Shown here in pieces: positions 25,997-35,400 of a stretch of 64,000 nucleotides of DNA (positions are counted from its first letter, which is position 1; the number at the start of each line of letters is the position of its first letter). The position numbers and the translations under genes were made by a program. Source of the stretch: Sabulitectum sp964386635 (lineage in GTDB: Bacteria > Fermentibacterota > Fermentibacteria > Fermentibacterales > JCC-6); NCBI GenBank assembly GCA_964386635.1, contig CAYLRO010000011.1:1-64000 (forward strand). Direction: 5' to 3'. The notes under the pieces were generated by a model. It had not been told where the DNA came from. It saw nothing but the letters and a program-made list of their open reading frames with translations, and made no database searches.

Positions 25997-26730
25997 ATGG
26001 CTGGAGAAATCCTTCCTTCGGTGTCGATGCAAAGAGAGAATGAAATAGCCCTGCCGTCATCACCGCTGCGTGAGTTATCAATTGCAGTTGCCGCCAGTCC
26101 GCAGGCAATTCCTATGGCAGCTCCCATGACTGCGTCTGAAGGGTAGTGTCTGCCGGTATTTACCCTGGAAAAGCAGGTATAAGCTGCAATGGCTGCTGCA
26201 GGGATGCCTGCGGAAGCTCCATGCTCCCGCCAGAGAACAGCAGCTGTACAGGCAGCTCCTGCTGCATGAGCTGAAGGGAAGCTCCTCCGGTCACTGAAAT
26301 CCGGCCTGTTCCGTCTGGTGGTGAGTTTCAGCACTCCGGTTAGTCCATAAGTGTAAAGCAATCCTCTGCAGAGAGCTTCTCCTGTTTCCTCTGTCCTGCT
26401 GCTGCCGGAGAGCCCTCCTGCTATCCAGACACATGCAGCTGAAGCTGGAAGAACAGGACCAAACAGAAAATTGTCAGCAGTGTCAAGCAGTGAAAAGGCA
26501 TTGCCCTTCAGGAAGCCCGTATGGCCATTCCTGTTTTCAATTCTGTAGGCCAGGTATGAGCATGTGAGTCCAGTGCCCATTACAATCAGCGGTTCCCTGT
26601 CAAAAAGCCTTTCTCCTGTTTCAAGTGTGTTCCCTGGAACATCACCTGCTACTACAGCTGAAAAGGCCAGCAGCAGAAGCAAAAGGCTTCTAGGCGCCGT
26701 AAAACTCCCTGACTGACTGAATAACCTCAT
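25990..26730 (-). CDS. PAP2-family membrane phosphatase
   Basis: Up to 246 residues. The three PAP2 motifs are clear: KLTTRRNRPDF, SFPSAHAAGA and SRVNTGRHYPSDAVMG, giving the Lys/Arg, Ser-His and His-Asp catalytic set. It probably dephosphorylates undecaprenyl diphosphate or a lipid phosphate on the periplasmic side. The start is uncertain: the ATG at 26730 overlaps the DegT gene by 41 bp, and an inner TTG just before LLLLLAFSAVVAG is possible. A signal-like helix follows either start. It is co-directional with dgkA. Confidence 0.85.
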   Translation of the reverse strand: MRLFSQSGSFTAPRSLLLLLLAFSAVVAGDVPGNTLETGERLFDREPLIVMGTGLTCSYLAYRIENRNGHTGFLKGNAFSLLDTADNFLFGPVLPASAACVWIAGGLSGSSRTEETGEALCRGLLYTYGLTGVLKLTTRRNRPDFSDRRSFPSAHAAGAACTAAVLWREHGASAGIPAAAIAAYTCFSRVNTGRHYPSDAVMGAAIGIACGLAATAIDNSRSGDDGRAISFSLCIDTEGRISPAIW

Positions 26731-27841
26731 CCTGCTCTTCCCTTGTAAGCTCCCCGAAAACCGGCAGAGAAACAGCTTTTCTGCTGCAGGATTCGGATAC
26801 TTTGAAATCGCCCTCTGAGTATCCGAGATCCTTGAAACATTCCTGCATGTGCAATGGAAGAGGATAGTAGATGGCGCAGCCTATCTGCCTCTCTCTGAGG
26901 AATACAAGAAGATCATCACGTTTTTCCGCCATAAGAGTATACTGGTTGTAAATAGACCAGGCCCGGGGATCGATAACCGGCGTTTTCACCTGTTCAAGAT
27001 CTGCAAAGGCCTTGTTGTATCTCTCTGCATTCTCTCTTCTGCCTTTATGCCAGTTCTCAAGGTGGCGAAGCTTCACTCTGAGAAAACCTGCCTGAATAGC
27101 ATCAAGCCTGCTGTTGGTGCCAACAGCACTGTGCAGGTAACCCTGACCGCCGTGCTCTCTGAGCCTTCTGAGTTCTGCTGCTGTTTCCGCAGAATTGGTA
27201 GTTATCATACCGCCGTCACCAAGAGCACCGAGGTTTTTGGACGGGAAGAAGCTGAAACAGCCTGCATCCCCCTGGGAGCCTGCTCTTTTGCCGTTCCACT
27301 TTGCTCCTGCAGCCTGAGCTGCGTCCTCGATAATCGGAAGATTCCATTTGGATCCCACAAGAGAAATCGCATCCATGTTGGAAACCTGGCCGAAGATATG
27401 AACAGGCATTATAGCGGCAATTCTTCTGCCGGACTCTCTGTGGACAACTCCTCTTTCAGTAATGGCACAGTTTTCATTCAGCCATGCTTCAGCTTTATCT
27501 GCGTCCATGTTGTAGGTGTCAGGCAGGATATCGATGAAAACAGGACTGCCTCCGGATCTTACAATCGCTCCGGCTGAGGCGAAAAATGTAAAAGGAACGG
27601 TGAGAACAAGTTCACCGGATCTGAGACCAAGAGCCTGAAGTGCCAGAATAAGTGCATCTGTTCCAGAAGCACAGCCCACAGCCTCTCTGACTCCTGAGTA
27701 GGCTGCAAATTCCTTCTCGAAAGCCTCCATCTCAGGTCCTTTTATAAATCTGGAAGTGTCCAGTGCATCTGAAAAAACCTTTTTAAGTTCTTCCTTTATT
27801 TCAAGGTGTTGTCTGTTGATGTCCAGTAACGGTACAGCCAT
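26690..27841 (-). CDS. DegT/DnrJ/EryC1/StrS sugar aminotransferase
   Basis: 383 residues. N-terminal VPLLDINRQHLEIKEEL, PLP-phosphate site GCASGTDALILAL, EDAAQAAGAKW, the Schiff-base lysine region CFSFFPSKNLGALGDGG and LDAIQAGFLRVKL are all typical of the family. It transfers an amino group from glutamate or glutamine to a nucleotide 4-keto or 3-keto sugar used in the surface glycan. GGAAAGGAAATC precedes the ATG. It follows the initiating sugar transferase. The exact sugar cannot be told without the partner dehydrogenase, which is not in the window. Confidence 0.93.
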   Translation of the reverse strand: MAVPLLDINRQHLEIKEELKKVFSDALDTSRFIKGPEMEAFEKEFAAYSGVREAVGCASGTDALILALQALGLRSGELVLTVPFTFFASAGAIVRSGGSPVFIDILPDTYNMDADKAEAWLNENCAITERGVVHRESGRRIAAIMPVHIFGQVSNMDAISLVGSKWNLPIIEDAAQAAGAKWNGKRAGSQGDAGCFSFFPSKNLGALGDGGMITTNSAETAAELRRLREHGGQGYLHSAVGTNSRLDAIQAGFLRVKLRHLENWHKGRRENAERYNKAFADLEQVKTPVIDPRAWSIYNQYTLMAEKRDDLLVFLRERQIGCAIYYPLPLHMQECFKDLGYSEGDFKVSESCSRKAVSLPVFGELTREEQDEVIQSVREFYGA

Positions 27842-27859
27842 GATTTCCTTTCCGAAAGG

Positions 27860-29254
27860 TCAGTGAGCACCTTTTCCGGTGAGAACCACTATCACGGTCC
27901 GGGCAAGTATCTCCAGATCCAGGAACAGTGACTGGTTCTCTATGTACTGAAAATCGTGTTTCAGTTTTTTTGAAACATCCTCTATTGTGGTATCGTATTC
28001 AAGTTTAACCTGAGCCCATCCGGTTATCCCGGGTTTAACTGTCAGTCTCTTGTCATAGAACGGGTAGATCTTCCGGAGTTCCTTGATTATTTCCGGTCTT
28101 TCCGGTCTAGGTCCCACTAACGCCATGTCTCCAGTAAGAACATTAAGGAACTGAGGCACTTCATCAATACGGGTTTTTCGCATGAACCTGCCCATCTTTG
28201 TCACCCTTGCATCATCTTTGCCTGCCCAGACAGCTCCTGTTCCCTTTTCGGCATTTTTTACCATGGACCTGAATTTAAAAATGCGAAATTCTCTGCCGCC
28301 TTCTCCTGTCCTGAGCTGTCTGTAGAAAACCCCGCCTCTGGAATCCATGACGATCAAAGCTGAGACAATAAGCCAGAGGGGCAGTCCTGCCAGGATCACT
28401 GTGAGACTGATAATGTAATCACCTGTTGTTCTCACCAGCTTTTCCCAGAATGAAAGCCGATCGGGGATCAGCTCCATGAGCGGCTGTCCCAGTATCTGAG
28501 TATTGTGGACATGCCCTGCAACTACATCGTACAGGTCTGGAAGCAGTTTTACCCTTAAGCCCCCCTGAACTGCCGGCATGAGAAGCGTGAGAATGTCATC
28601 GTGAAAGTTCGAGGCAATGGTTACGAGAAGATCCGTGATCAGGTATTCCTTTGCCAGAACATCGATATCTCCCACCTCACCCAGGGGTGTTGCTGTTATC
28701 GCAGGATCCGACACAGGGTGGGGAGGGGTGATAAAGCCTATGACAGAATATCCCAGAGAGGGATTGATGGCAAGATAATCCACAAGATCCCTTGCCTGGG
28801 GGCCCAGACCTATTACAAGGGCATTCCTGTGAAGCAGCCCTTTTTTTGCCAGTTTTCTCTCGAAAAGTCTTGAAGAGCATCTGGCGGCAAACACAAACAG
28901 ATTGATCAGTGTGAAATAGATGAAAAAGACCCATCTGCCGATAGAAGCTTCAGGGGTAACAAGAAATGCAAATAGTGAGAGTATTACAAAACCTGCAATA
29001 ACCGGTTTGAAAACCATTCGGATCTCATCTGTCCAGCTTCTGTCCCAGTGGAGTCGATAAGCCCCTGTAGCAGTGAAGATTATCCACCAGTAAAAGATGG
29101 AAAAAATACTGCCGGCAATAATGACATCCATTGAGATAGAAGAGACGCCGGGAAACATCCCCCATCTGAATTTAGCAAGAGCGGAGATGTAAAGAGCAAG
29201 AAAAACCGCCATACCGTCCATGATCATCCCTGCGGAAATTGCCATTCTTCTCAT
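27860..29254 (-). CDS. Polyprenyl glycosylphosphotransferase (WcaJ/undecaprenyl-phosphate sugar transferase)
   Basis: 464 residues. About four N-terminal helices and a CoA-binding-like Rossmann segment (ALVIGLGPQARDLVDYL, about 150-170) are followed by one helix and the bacterial sugar-transferase domain (280-464): YRQLRTGEGGREFRIFKFRSM, RKTRIDEVPQFLNVLTGDMALVGPRPE-type block and LTVKPGITGWAQV. It puts the first sugar phosphate on undecaprenyl phosphate. The ATG overlaps the radical SAM stop as ATGA with AGGAG upstream, so translation is coupled. Confidence 0.94.
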   Translation of the reverse strand: MRRMAISAGMIMDGMAVFLALYISALAKFRWGMFPGVSSISMDVIIAGSIFSIFYWWIIFTATGAYRLHWDRSWTDEIRMVFKPVIAGFVILSLFAFLVTPEASIGRWVFFIYFTLINLFVFAARCSSRLFERKLAKKGLLHRNALVIGLGPQARDLVDYLAINPSLGYSVIGFITPPHPVSDPAITATPLGEVGDIDVLAKEYLITDLLVTIASNFHDDILTLLMPAVQGGLRVKLLPDLYDVVAGHVHNTQILGQPLMELIPDRLSFWEKLVRTTGDYIISLTVILAGLPLWLIVSALIVMDSRGGVFYRQLRTGEGGREFRIFKFRSMVKNAEKGTGAVWAGKDDARVTKMGRFMRKTRIDEVPQFLNVLTGDMALVGPRPERPEIIKELRKIYPFYDKRLTVKPGITGWAQVKLEYDTTIEDVSKKLKHDFQYIENQSLFLDLEILARTVIVVLTGKGAH

Positions 29255-30705
29255 CTGGCTCTCCTGAACAGGTGATTCTTGAATGTGGAAAAAGCTCTGA
29301 GAGTTCTTCTGCCCTCTGTCATCGGGTGAAGAATAGACTGCAAAGCCTTGTAGAACAGATATGACGGACGGAGGTAGAATCGTCTTCGTGCATTGTTACA
29401 CCATTCCACAATCTTTTCTGATGGCAGGTCCGGCAGATCAACCACGCAGTTGTGAAGACCTTCCGCGGTAAGCCATTCAGAATAGTTCTCGGTTCTCAGA
29501 CACCCCTGTTTTTTCAATTGTGTGTAGAGCCTGGTGCCTGGATATGCCATTATGGGAAAGAATTGAGCGGTGTCAGGTTTCAGCCGGAGAGCCATGGAGA
29601 ATGTTTCCTCAAGAGTCTCTCTGGTTTCTCCCGGATTACCTGCCATGAAACAGCCGTGCACCAGAAGACCCGCTTTTCTTGCCCGGTCTGCAAACTCCAG
29701 ATTCTGCTTAACAGTCGTACCCTTTACAACGTTGTTAAGTATTTTCTGACTTCCTGACTCGTAGCCCACAATGATAAGCCGGCATCCGGCTTTCTTCATC
29801 ATTCTCATTGCTTCAAGTGACAGATTGGCTCTGGTGTTTGCGGTCCATGGTAATCTGTTACCTGCCTTTATCAGCGCCTTTGACAGCTCTTCCACTCTGG
29901 TGGAGTCCACGCTGAACGTGTCATCTTCAAACACTATCTCCTGCAGCTCAGGGAAGTACTCCTGCATCTTCATGAATTCATCCGCCACATTTTCTGCAGT
30001 TCTGGCTCTGTACCTGCCTCCGTGAAGCACCTGTGGCCAGACGCAGTAAGAGCATTTGAACGGGCAACCCCTGCTGGTAATCATCATTGCTGAAGGGAAT
30101 CTTGCAGCAGCGAAGAAATAGTTACCAGGCTTGAGATGTTTTCTGTACACATCTGCCAGAAAAGGCAGAGAATCCAGGTTTTCCACCGGAGGTCTGTCAC
30201 CTGTGTGCATCTGTCCGGCAGGAGTATTCAGCCAGAGCCCCTTGACTTCCTTCAGGTCGTTACCTGAGGAGAGAGCTGCTGCGGTTTCAACCAGAGTAAT
30301 GTCATATTCCTGTGCTGCGATTGCATCAACATACGGTGCTTCTTTCAGTACCTTTTCAGGCAGAGCACTCACATGGGTTCCTACCAGAACAAGGAATGAT
30401 TCCGGCAATGCTTTCTTTACCGTTTCTGCAACAATGAGATCACTGTTCACCGATGGAGTGCTGGTATCCATAAACACAAGAGCAGGATTGAATTCTGAAA
30501 GCCTTCGGAGAAGGTCTTTGTCTGATATTCCCTCTGCGGGACAATCAAGAAAAAGAAGGTCGTGTCCCTCCCTTTCCAGTGAGCCTACTCCGTACGCCAT
30601 CCACAGCGGCCAGTACATTGTACCGCTTTTAACAATAGCAGGCGACCGGGAAGTCCGGGAGAACCGGCTGTTCATGAAAGGCGGATTTACAGCTGCTATT
30701 TTCAT
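29251..30705 (-). CDS. Radical SAM enzyme with N-terminal B12-binding domain
   Basis: About 484 residues from the ATG at 30705, which overlaps the upstream stop as ATGA. Residues 1-150 form a cobalamin-binding-like Rossmann region (IAAVNPPF, GVGSLEREGHDLLFLDCPAEG, LVGTHVSALPE), without the DxHxxG motif, as is common in this class. The radical SAM barrel starts near 205 with SRGCPFKCSYCVWP, the CxxxCxxC cluster site. Later come GYESGSQKILNNV and GCFMAGNPGET, usual in B12-radical SAM proteins. Such enzymes methylate or rearrange unreactive carbons. Inside a glycan operon it may modify a sugar or lipid carrier; the substrate is unknown. Confidence 0.9.
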   Translation of the reverse strand: MKIAAVNPPFMNSRFSRTSRSPAIVKSGTMYWPLWMAYGVGSLEREGHDLLFLDCPAEGISDKDLLRRLSEFNPALVFMDTSTPSVNSDLIVAETVKKALPESFLVLVGTHVSALPEKVLKEAPYVDAIAAQEYDITLVETAAALSSGNDLKEVKGLWLNTPAGQMHTGDRPPVENLDSLPFLADVYRKHLKPGNYFFAAARFPSAMMITSRGCPFKCSYCVWPQVLHGGRYRARTAENVADEFMKMQEYFPELQEIVFEDDTFSVDSTRVEELSKALIKAGNRLPWTANTRANLSLEAMRMMKKAGCRLIIVGYESGSQKILNNVVKGTTVKQNLEFADRARKAGLLVHGCFMAGNPGETRETLEETFSMALRLKPDTAQFFPIMAYPGTRLYTQLKKQGCLRTENYSEWLTAEGLHNCVVDLPDLPSEKIVEWCNNARRRFYLRPSYLFYKALQSILHPMTEGRRTLRAFSTFKNHLFRRAR

Positions 30706-31799
30706 ACGAGTGCGTCTATCTTCCGGAGGAAGCAATCTGCTGTCTTTCTCCAGGAAAAGTCCGCTGCGCGCACCTTTGCTTTTTCGCCCATTGCAGACAG
30801 TTGTTCAGGCGTGGCGGCCTTCAGTTCTGCCATTCCCCGCATGATGTCTATCACGGAGTATGGATCGATCAGGATTCCCGTGTCTCCTACAACTTCTTCA
30901 AGAGCGGTGGCTTTGGAAGCCATGACCGGAGCTCCTGTGGCCATTGCCTCAAGGGCTGGCAGACCAAAACCCTCATAGACAGACGGTATAAGAAGAGCTC
31001 TGCATTTCATATAAAGCTCTCGAAGGTCATGGTCTGAGATACAGGTGAGAACCGTTATAGCCGACCTGGCGGGATTGGAGTCAAGGTGTTTTTTGAATTG
31101 ATGCCACGCACGGTCTTTTCGCACCACCATGGTAAGAGGCGGGGTGTTTCGATCCATTGCCCAGAGTCTTCCATAAGCAGTGAGAAATCGAGGTATGTTC
31201 TTGTAGCCTCGAGCATTACCCACATAAAGAAAGAAGTTTTCTCTCTTTCTGGTATTGTTAACAGGCTTTGTAAAAAGAGCCTGGCCTTCTCCTGTTATGA
31301 AAATCTTCTCATTTGATGACTGAAACCTTCTTATTACATCCAGTTTGGTTGTCATTGTAGGCACAGCTACATAACTGGCATGTCCAACGGATTTGGAAAG
31401 TGATTTTTGAAAGACCCTGCGGCTGAGAGCATTTCTTATAACGCTGGTTCCGAAGTAGCAGGGAAGATTCAACACCATCAGGTCGTGTATTGTTACAATT
31501 GAAGGTGCCGAAGGCTGAGGGCCGGCCATGGAAAAGTTCAGAAAAACATCCGGAGACAGTTCATCTATTCTTTGTGAGAGGGCCCTGTTGGCTGAAGCAT
31601 TAAATCTTGAGGAGTTGTCTGTGATGATTTTTGTGCCTGAATCATTCATGTGGAATGCAGCATCTTCACGCATCAGGGCAGATATCTCCCAGTCAGGATG
31701 GCTATCACATATGCATCTGGATACGTTAAGGGCAAATCTGCTGATACCGTCTACATTCTTCTGAACCGCCCGGCAATCAAAGAGCACATGAAGGCTCAT
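30702..31799 (-). CDS. Family 4 (GT-B) glycosyltransferase
   Basis: 365 residues with a GT-B fold. The C-terminal donor site has SVYEGFGLPALEAMATGAPV, the EX7E motif of GT4, and FLYVGNARGYKNIPRFLTAY is the usual interdomain strand. N-terminal FDCRAVQKNVDGISRFALN resembles mannosyl- and rhamnosyltransferases. It transfers a sugar from a nucleotide donor to the growing lipid-linked oligosaccharide on the cytoplasmic face. It is coupled by 4-bp overlaps to the epimerase gene upstream and the radical SAM gene downstream. The sugar is unknown. Confidence 0.92.
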   Translation of the reverse strand: MSLHVLFDCRAVQKNVDGISRFALNVSRCICDSHPDWEISALMREDAAFHMNDSGTKIITDNSSRFNASANRALSQRIDELSPDVFLNFSMAGPQPSAPSIVTIHDLMVLNLPCYFGTSVIRNALSRRVFQKSLSKSVGHASYVAVPTMTTKLDVIRRFQSSNEKIFITGEGQALFTKPVNNTRKRENFFLYVGNARGYKNIPRFLTAYGRLWAMDRNTPPLTMVVRKDRAWHQFKKHLDSNPARSAITVLTCISDHDLRELYMKCRALLIPSVYEGFGLPALEAMATGAPVMASKATALEEVVGDTGILIDPYSVIDIMRGMAELKAATPEQLSAMGEKAKVRAADFSWRKTADCFLRKIDALV

Positions 31800-32923
31800 C
31801 TGGCAAGGCCTCTTCGCTGGAGTTCTTCGGTGGCTTTATCCACCATGTCAGTGGCTGTCTGGCTTGCAACCCATTCACACAGTTCTGCCACTCCGTCTTC
31901 AAACACTGTTTCAGCCTTGAAACCGATCTCTTCAGCGGCTCTGGAAACGTCAGCATAGCAGTGTCTTATGTCACCAGCCCTGTACTGATTTCTGATTATG
32001 AAATTGTCTGACCGGCGGCCCAGTGCTTCGGCTATTGCTTTGCCAACCTGCATAATGGAAAGCTTGCGTCCGGTTCCCAGATTGTACACTCTGCCGTTTG
32101 AGCTGCTGCTTTCAATGGCTTTTATGCACCCCCGGGCAATATCATGAACATGAATGAAGTCTCTGCTCTGTCCACCGTCTTCAAATACAACCGGCGGGTT
32201 CCCGTTTAGAAGTCTTGAAGCGAAAATAGCACCAACTCCTGTATAGGGATTGGAAAGAGCCTGTCTTTCTCCGTAAACGTTGAAGAAACGCATAGCAGTT
32301 GAAGGTATACCGTAGGCATCTCCAACTGACAAAAACAACTCCTCGTGATCTCGTTTATTTACAGCATATACACTTGTAGGGTGAAGCGGTTTTGTCTCCG
32401 GTGTAGGAACAGGTTCACAGGGTTTTCCGCATTCAGGGCAGAGCATTTCCCATTGCCTGGAAGCAAGCTGTGCTGCCGGTCGAAGCCTGGGAGTGAGTTC
32501 ACCGCAGCTGCTGCAGCGGTAGAGACCCTCGCCGTAGATGGACATGGAACTTGCCACAAGCATCTTTTCGATACTGTCTTTCTGCTTCACTGCCTCTTCA
32601 AGAACAACCGCAGCTCCCATAGTGTTGATTGAAGTGTATCTTGTTATCTCGTACATTGACTGACCAACACCCACAGCAGCAGCAAGATGCACCAGAATAC
32701 TGCAGTCTTTCAGCGCTTCGGCGAAAGAATCTCCATCCCGAACATCCCCCACAACAAGCTGGACCTCGCTGTTCAGGTACTCCGGTCTTTCTGCATCAGG
32801 TCCGTGTACCTGCGGATCAAGATTGTCGTAAGCCTTTACATCATATCCTTTTTCAAGAAAAAGGTCTGCAAGATGTGAACCGATAAAACCGGCTCCTCCG
32901 GTTATCAGAACCCTTTTCCTCAT
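31796..32923 (-). CDS. NAD-dependent sugar epimerase with zinc-ribbon insertion (dTDP-L-rhamnose 4-epimerase type)
   Basis: 375 residues. Extended short-chain dehydrogenase: NAD motif TGGAGFIGSHLAD at the N-terminus, and the catalytic YxxxK appears as SVYAVNKRDHEE (Tyr, Lys) near 200. Between them, at about 140-180, is a four-cysteine insertion: RCSSCGEL and LCPECGKP. The same insertion is seen in enzymes annotated as dTDP-L-rhamnose 4-epimerases. It supplies an activated deoxy- or other hexose for the glycan. GGGGGAAAC precedes the ATG. Substrate assignment is from family resemblance only. Confidence 0.88.
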   Translation of the reverse strand: MRKRVLITGGAGFIGSHLADLFLEKGYDVKAYDNLDPQVHGPDAERPEYLNSEVQLVVGDVRDGDSFAEALKDCSILVHLAAAVGVGQSMYEITRYTSINTMGAAVVLEEAVKQKDSIEKMLVASSMSIYGEGLYRCSSCGELTPRLRPAAQLASRQWEMLCPECGKPCEPVPTPETKPLHPTSVYAVNKRDHEELFLSVGDAYGIPSTAMRFFNVYGERQALSNPYTGVGAIFASRLLNGNPPVVFEDGGQSRDFIHVHDIARGCIKAIESSSSNGRVYNLGTGRKLSIMQVGKAIAEALGRRSDNFIIRNQYRAGDIRHCYADVSRAAEEIGFKAETVFEDGVAELCEWVASQTATDMVDKATEELQRRGLAR

Positions 32924-33024
32924 GTTTCCCCCTTAGAATTATACAGGACGGTGTTTCCACCAGGTGGATATCTTACTTGTCACTAACTGCGTAAAATAAC
33001 AGAACAGGCGTTTCCTGCACAGCT

Positions 33025-34107
33025 TCAGGAGTTTTCACGGCTTTCGATGGTTTTCATGGCCTTCAGAGTAGCGGCAGCGCAGTTTTCCCAGGTTAGAGAG
33101 GCAGTCACACTGTCTCTAGCGGCTTTCTGCTTTGTGGTGACACCTTTGAAAAGAGCATTCTCCATCCCTGCGGCAATTGATTCAGGATCTTCCGGATCAA
33201 CCTGCCACATGCACTTTCCGAAAAACTCTCCCAGCCCCCCTGTGCATGATCCGGCAACTGGAAGATCCCAGGGGAATGCCTCTGGAACGGTGAAGCCGAA
33301 TCCTTCATGATGGGCAGGGTGAACAAGACAGGCCGCTCTGCTGTAAAGATCAATCAGGGTTTCCTCGGATATGTATCCTGTGAAATTCACTTTGCTGTCC
33401 ACCCCGAGTTCTACAGCCAGTTGCCTGCACTCCCGGGCTTTGAATCCGTCCTTACCTGCAATGATCAGCGGCGGGACATCACGGTGTCCGGAGAGAATGG
33501 CATAGGCTCTGATGAGATTGTCCACATTCTTTCTTGGATCCACAGTTCCAACATTCAGTATGTGCTCTCCTGTTTTTGCCGGCTCTTCATTCCGTTGAAA
33601 GTGATCGATGCCAAGAGGAGTGAGGAAAACCTTACCGGCAACTTCAGGAAAACGCTGGAGAACATCATCTGCTGTTGAGGTTGAGTTTACAGCGATGCAC
33701 TCGGCGTTCTTCACGATATTTCTGATTCGATTTCTCCATATCTTCGTATCTGTGGATTCCTTCATGTGGCCATAGTTGAACGGGCCCATGTCATGTATCA
33801 TGCATACCTGTCTGAACGCTTTGTTCCTGGGCAGCAGCTGACCGTTTGAGCTGTGAACCCAGCCGATGTTCAGCCGTCTTGATTCCATAGCCGGCCAGAA
33901 GAAGTCGGTAATTCTTCTCGGCCAGGGATAGAAGCTGGTTCTCTCTGTGATTTCCCTGGAGGCAGGGGGAAACTCTTTCATGTATCCGGTCATCCAGACA
34001 TCACATGGAACATCCATTCGAATAATGGCTTTTATCAGTTCAAGACCGTATCTGCCGATCCCGGTTTTATGCGGGTACTGGTAGTCAATATTGAACGCAA
34101 TTCTCAT
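33025..34107 (-). CDS. Family 4 (GT-B) glycosyltransferase
   Basis: 360 residues. Opens with RIAFNIDYQYPHKTGIGRYGLEL, the usual N-terminus of WbaZ-like mannosyltransferases. The donor site is HHEGFGFTVPEAFPWDLPVAGS, and NVGTVDPRKNVDNLIRAY is the linker strand. It acts at the inner membrane on the cytoplasmic side. The ATG overlaps the previous gene's stop by 4 bp. About 100 bp without a gene separate it from the epimerase downstream. Confidence 0.92.
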   Translation of the reverse strand: MRIAFNIDYQYPHKTGIGRYGLELIKAIIRMDVPCDVWMTGYMKEFPPASREITERTSFYPWPRRITDFFWPAMESRRLNIGWVHSSNGQLLPRNKAFRQVCMIHDMGPFNYGHMKESTDTKIWRNRIRNIVKNAECIAVNSTSTADDVLQRFPEVAGKVFLTPLGIDHFQRNEEPAKTGEHILNVGTVDPRKNVDNLIRAYAILSGHRDVPPLIIAGKDGFKARECRQLAVELGVDSKVNFTGYISEETLIDLYSRAACLVHPAHHEGFGFTVPEAFPWDLPVAGSCTGGLGEFFGKCMWQVDPEDPESIAAGMENALFKGVTTKQKAARDSVTASLTWENCAAATLKAMKTIESRENS

Positions 34108-35240
34108 AGTTTTCCTATAACCTCCGCTATCTGTTTTACCCCGGAATCCAGATTTCTCTCCTTCCTTACAAAGTGTAAGCCCCTTTCAGCAACTGATGAA
34201 GTTCTCGTTCTGTCTGAAAGCATTCCTGCAAGAACAGATGTGCCGTCTGTGACAGTGCCGTCAAAGAGAAATCCGGTTTCACCGTGGACTATATTGTCCA
34301 TGAATCCACCTTCTGCAATGGCGATTACAGGAGTTTTACAAGCCATGGCTTCAAGGGGAACAAGGCCGTAGGGCTCTCTTCTCTGGCAGCAGAAAACAAA
34401 CTCAGCTTTCCTGTACAGTTCTCTGAGGATCTCATCGGAAATGCTCTCTCTGATGGTTACTGTTACAGCCAGAGACTCCGCCAGGCTGATCAGCTTCTCC
34501 CTGTATCCGGGATAACCCCTGTCGGCAACGATTACAAGCCCCGGTCTCCGGACTTCTTCGATACCGGCAAGTATCCGCACTGCTGTTTCATGCCCTTTAA
34601 AAGGCCACAGAGCTCCTACGGAAAGAGCATAACCCTCTCTCTCTGCAGACTGATCAGGCGTAAAGAAATCAGTGTTTATTCCAGGCCTGACTATCTTTGC
34701 GCTGCGATGGTAGATAGTCTGCATCTGCTGTTTCATCCATCTGGAGAATGTTACCAGATTATCAGCATTTGAAACCGAATCAAGATCCATTTTTCTCTCG
34801 AGTTTTTCCAGCGGAGAGAGAAGTGCTTCCCGGAAGCGGCTGTCTGTTCTGCTTATGATGTCCTTTTCATATATGTGTCTGGGGTATTCGTAGCAGAAAT
34901 ACAGAGAAGGGATTGTCAGGTGCCTGAACAGCGGAGGGGCTGCAACCGGCATGGTGTTATGAACAAGCACCATGTCAGCTTCGCGGTTGATCTTTTTTGC
35001 TGCTTCCCTGCACACCTTATGGAAACACGCCAGTCTCAACATGAGGAAAGCAGGAGCAATTGCTTTCAATGCTCCGGAAGGCCTCTGCCAGATGGGATAT
35101 GGAATTACTGATTCTGTGATCTGTGAATCGGTACCTGCTGAAGAACCCCCTTCCGGCCTGTAAAGTTTGACCTGAAAATGGTTCTTCAATCCCCGGGCAA
35201 GCTGATGCGCTACCCGGATGCCTCCACCTGAAGGCAGCAT
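34104..35240 (-). CDS. Family 4 (GT-B) glycosyltransferase
   Basis: About 378 residues from the ATG at 35240. The usual GT4 N-terminus appears to be cut by this start: in frame upstream lie codons for RRLAIFHM, so translation may begin at CTG 35255 or nearby, although no ideal ribosome binding site fits. The donor site is CCQRREPYGLVPLEAMACKTPV near 290, and YALSVGALWPFKGHETAVRIL is the linker strand. It is first in its minus-strand run and diverges from another glycosyltransferase. Confidence 0.88.
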   Translation of the reverse strand: MLPSGGGIRVAHQLARGLKNHFQVKLYRPEGGSSAGTDSQITESVIPYPIWQRPSGALKAIAPAFLMLRLACFHKVCREAAKKINREADMVLVHNTMPVAAPPLFRHLTIPSLYFCYEYPRHIYEKDIISRTDSRFREALLSPLEKLERKMDLDSVSNADNLVTFSRWMKQQMQTIYHRSAKIVRPGINTDFFTPDQSAEREGYALSVGALWPFKGHETAVRILAGIEEVRRPGLVIVADRGYPGYREKLISLAESLAVTVTIRESISDEILRELYRKAEFVFCCQRREPYGLVPLEAMACKTPVIAIAEGGFMDNIVHGETGFLFDGTVTDGTSVLAGMLSDRTRTSSVAERGLHFVRKERNLDSGVKQIAEVIGKL

Positions 35241-35400
35241 ATGAAAGATCGCCAGTCTTCTTCTGATTGCTCCCTGCTCCTCTTTGTTTGAATCACCCGG
35301 CTAAGATATTCAGCCTGTGCGGGATTGGGAAGGTCTTTCTGAGCTCTGCATGCTGTTGTATCTTCCTGACTTGAATCGATGTTCAATGAAATGAGGAATA

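Noticed and set aside
32935..32945. TATAAT on the minus strand before the epimerase gene as a promoter
   Set aside because: It would leave only a few bases before the ATG, removing the ribosome binding site from the transcript, and has no matching -35.
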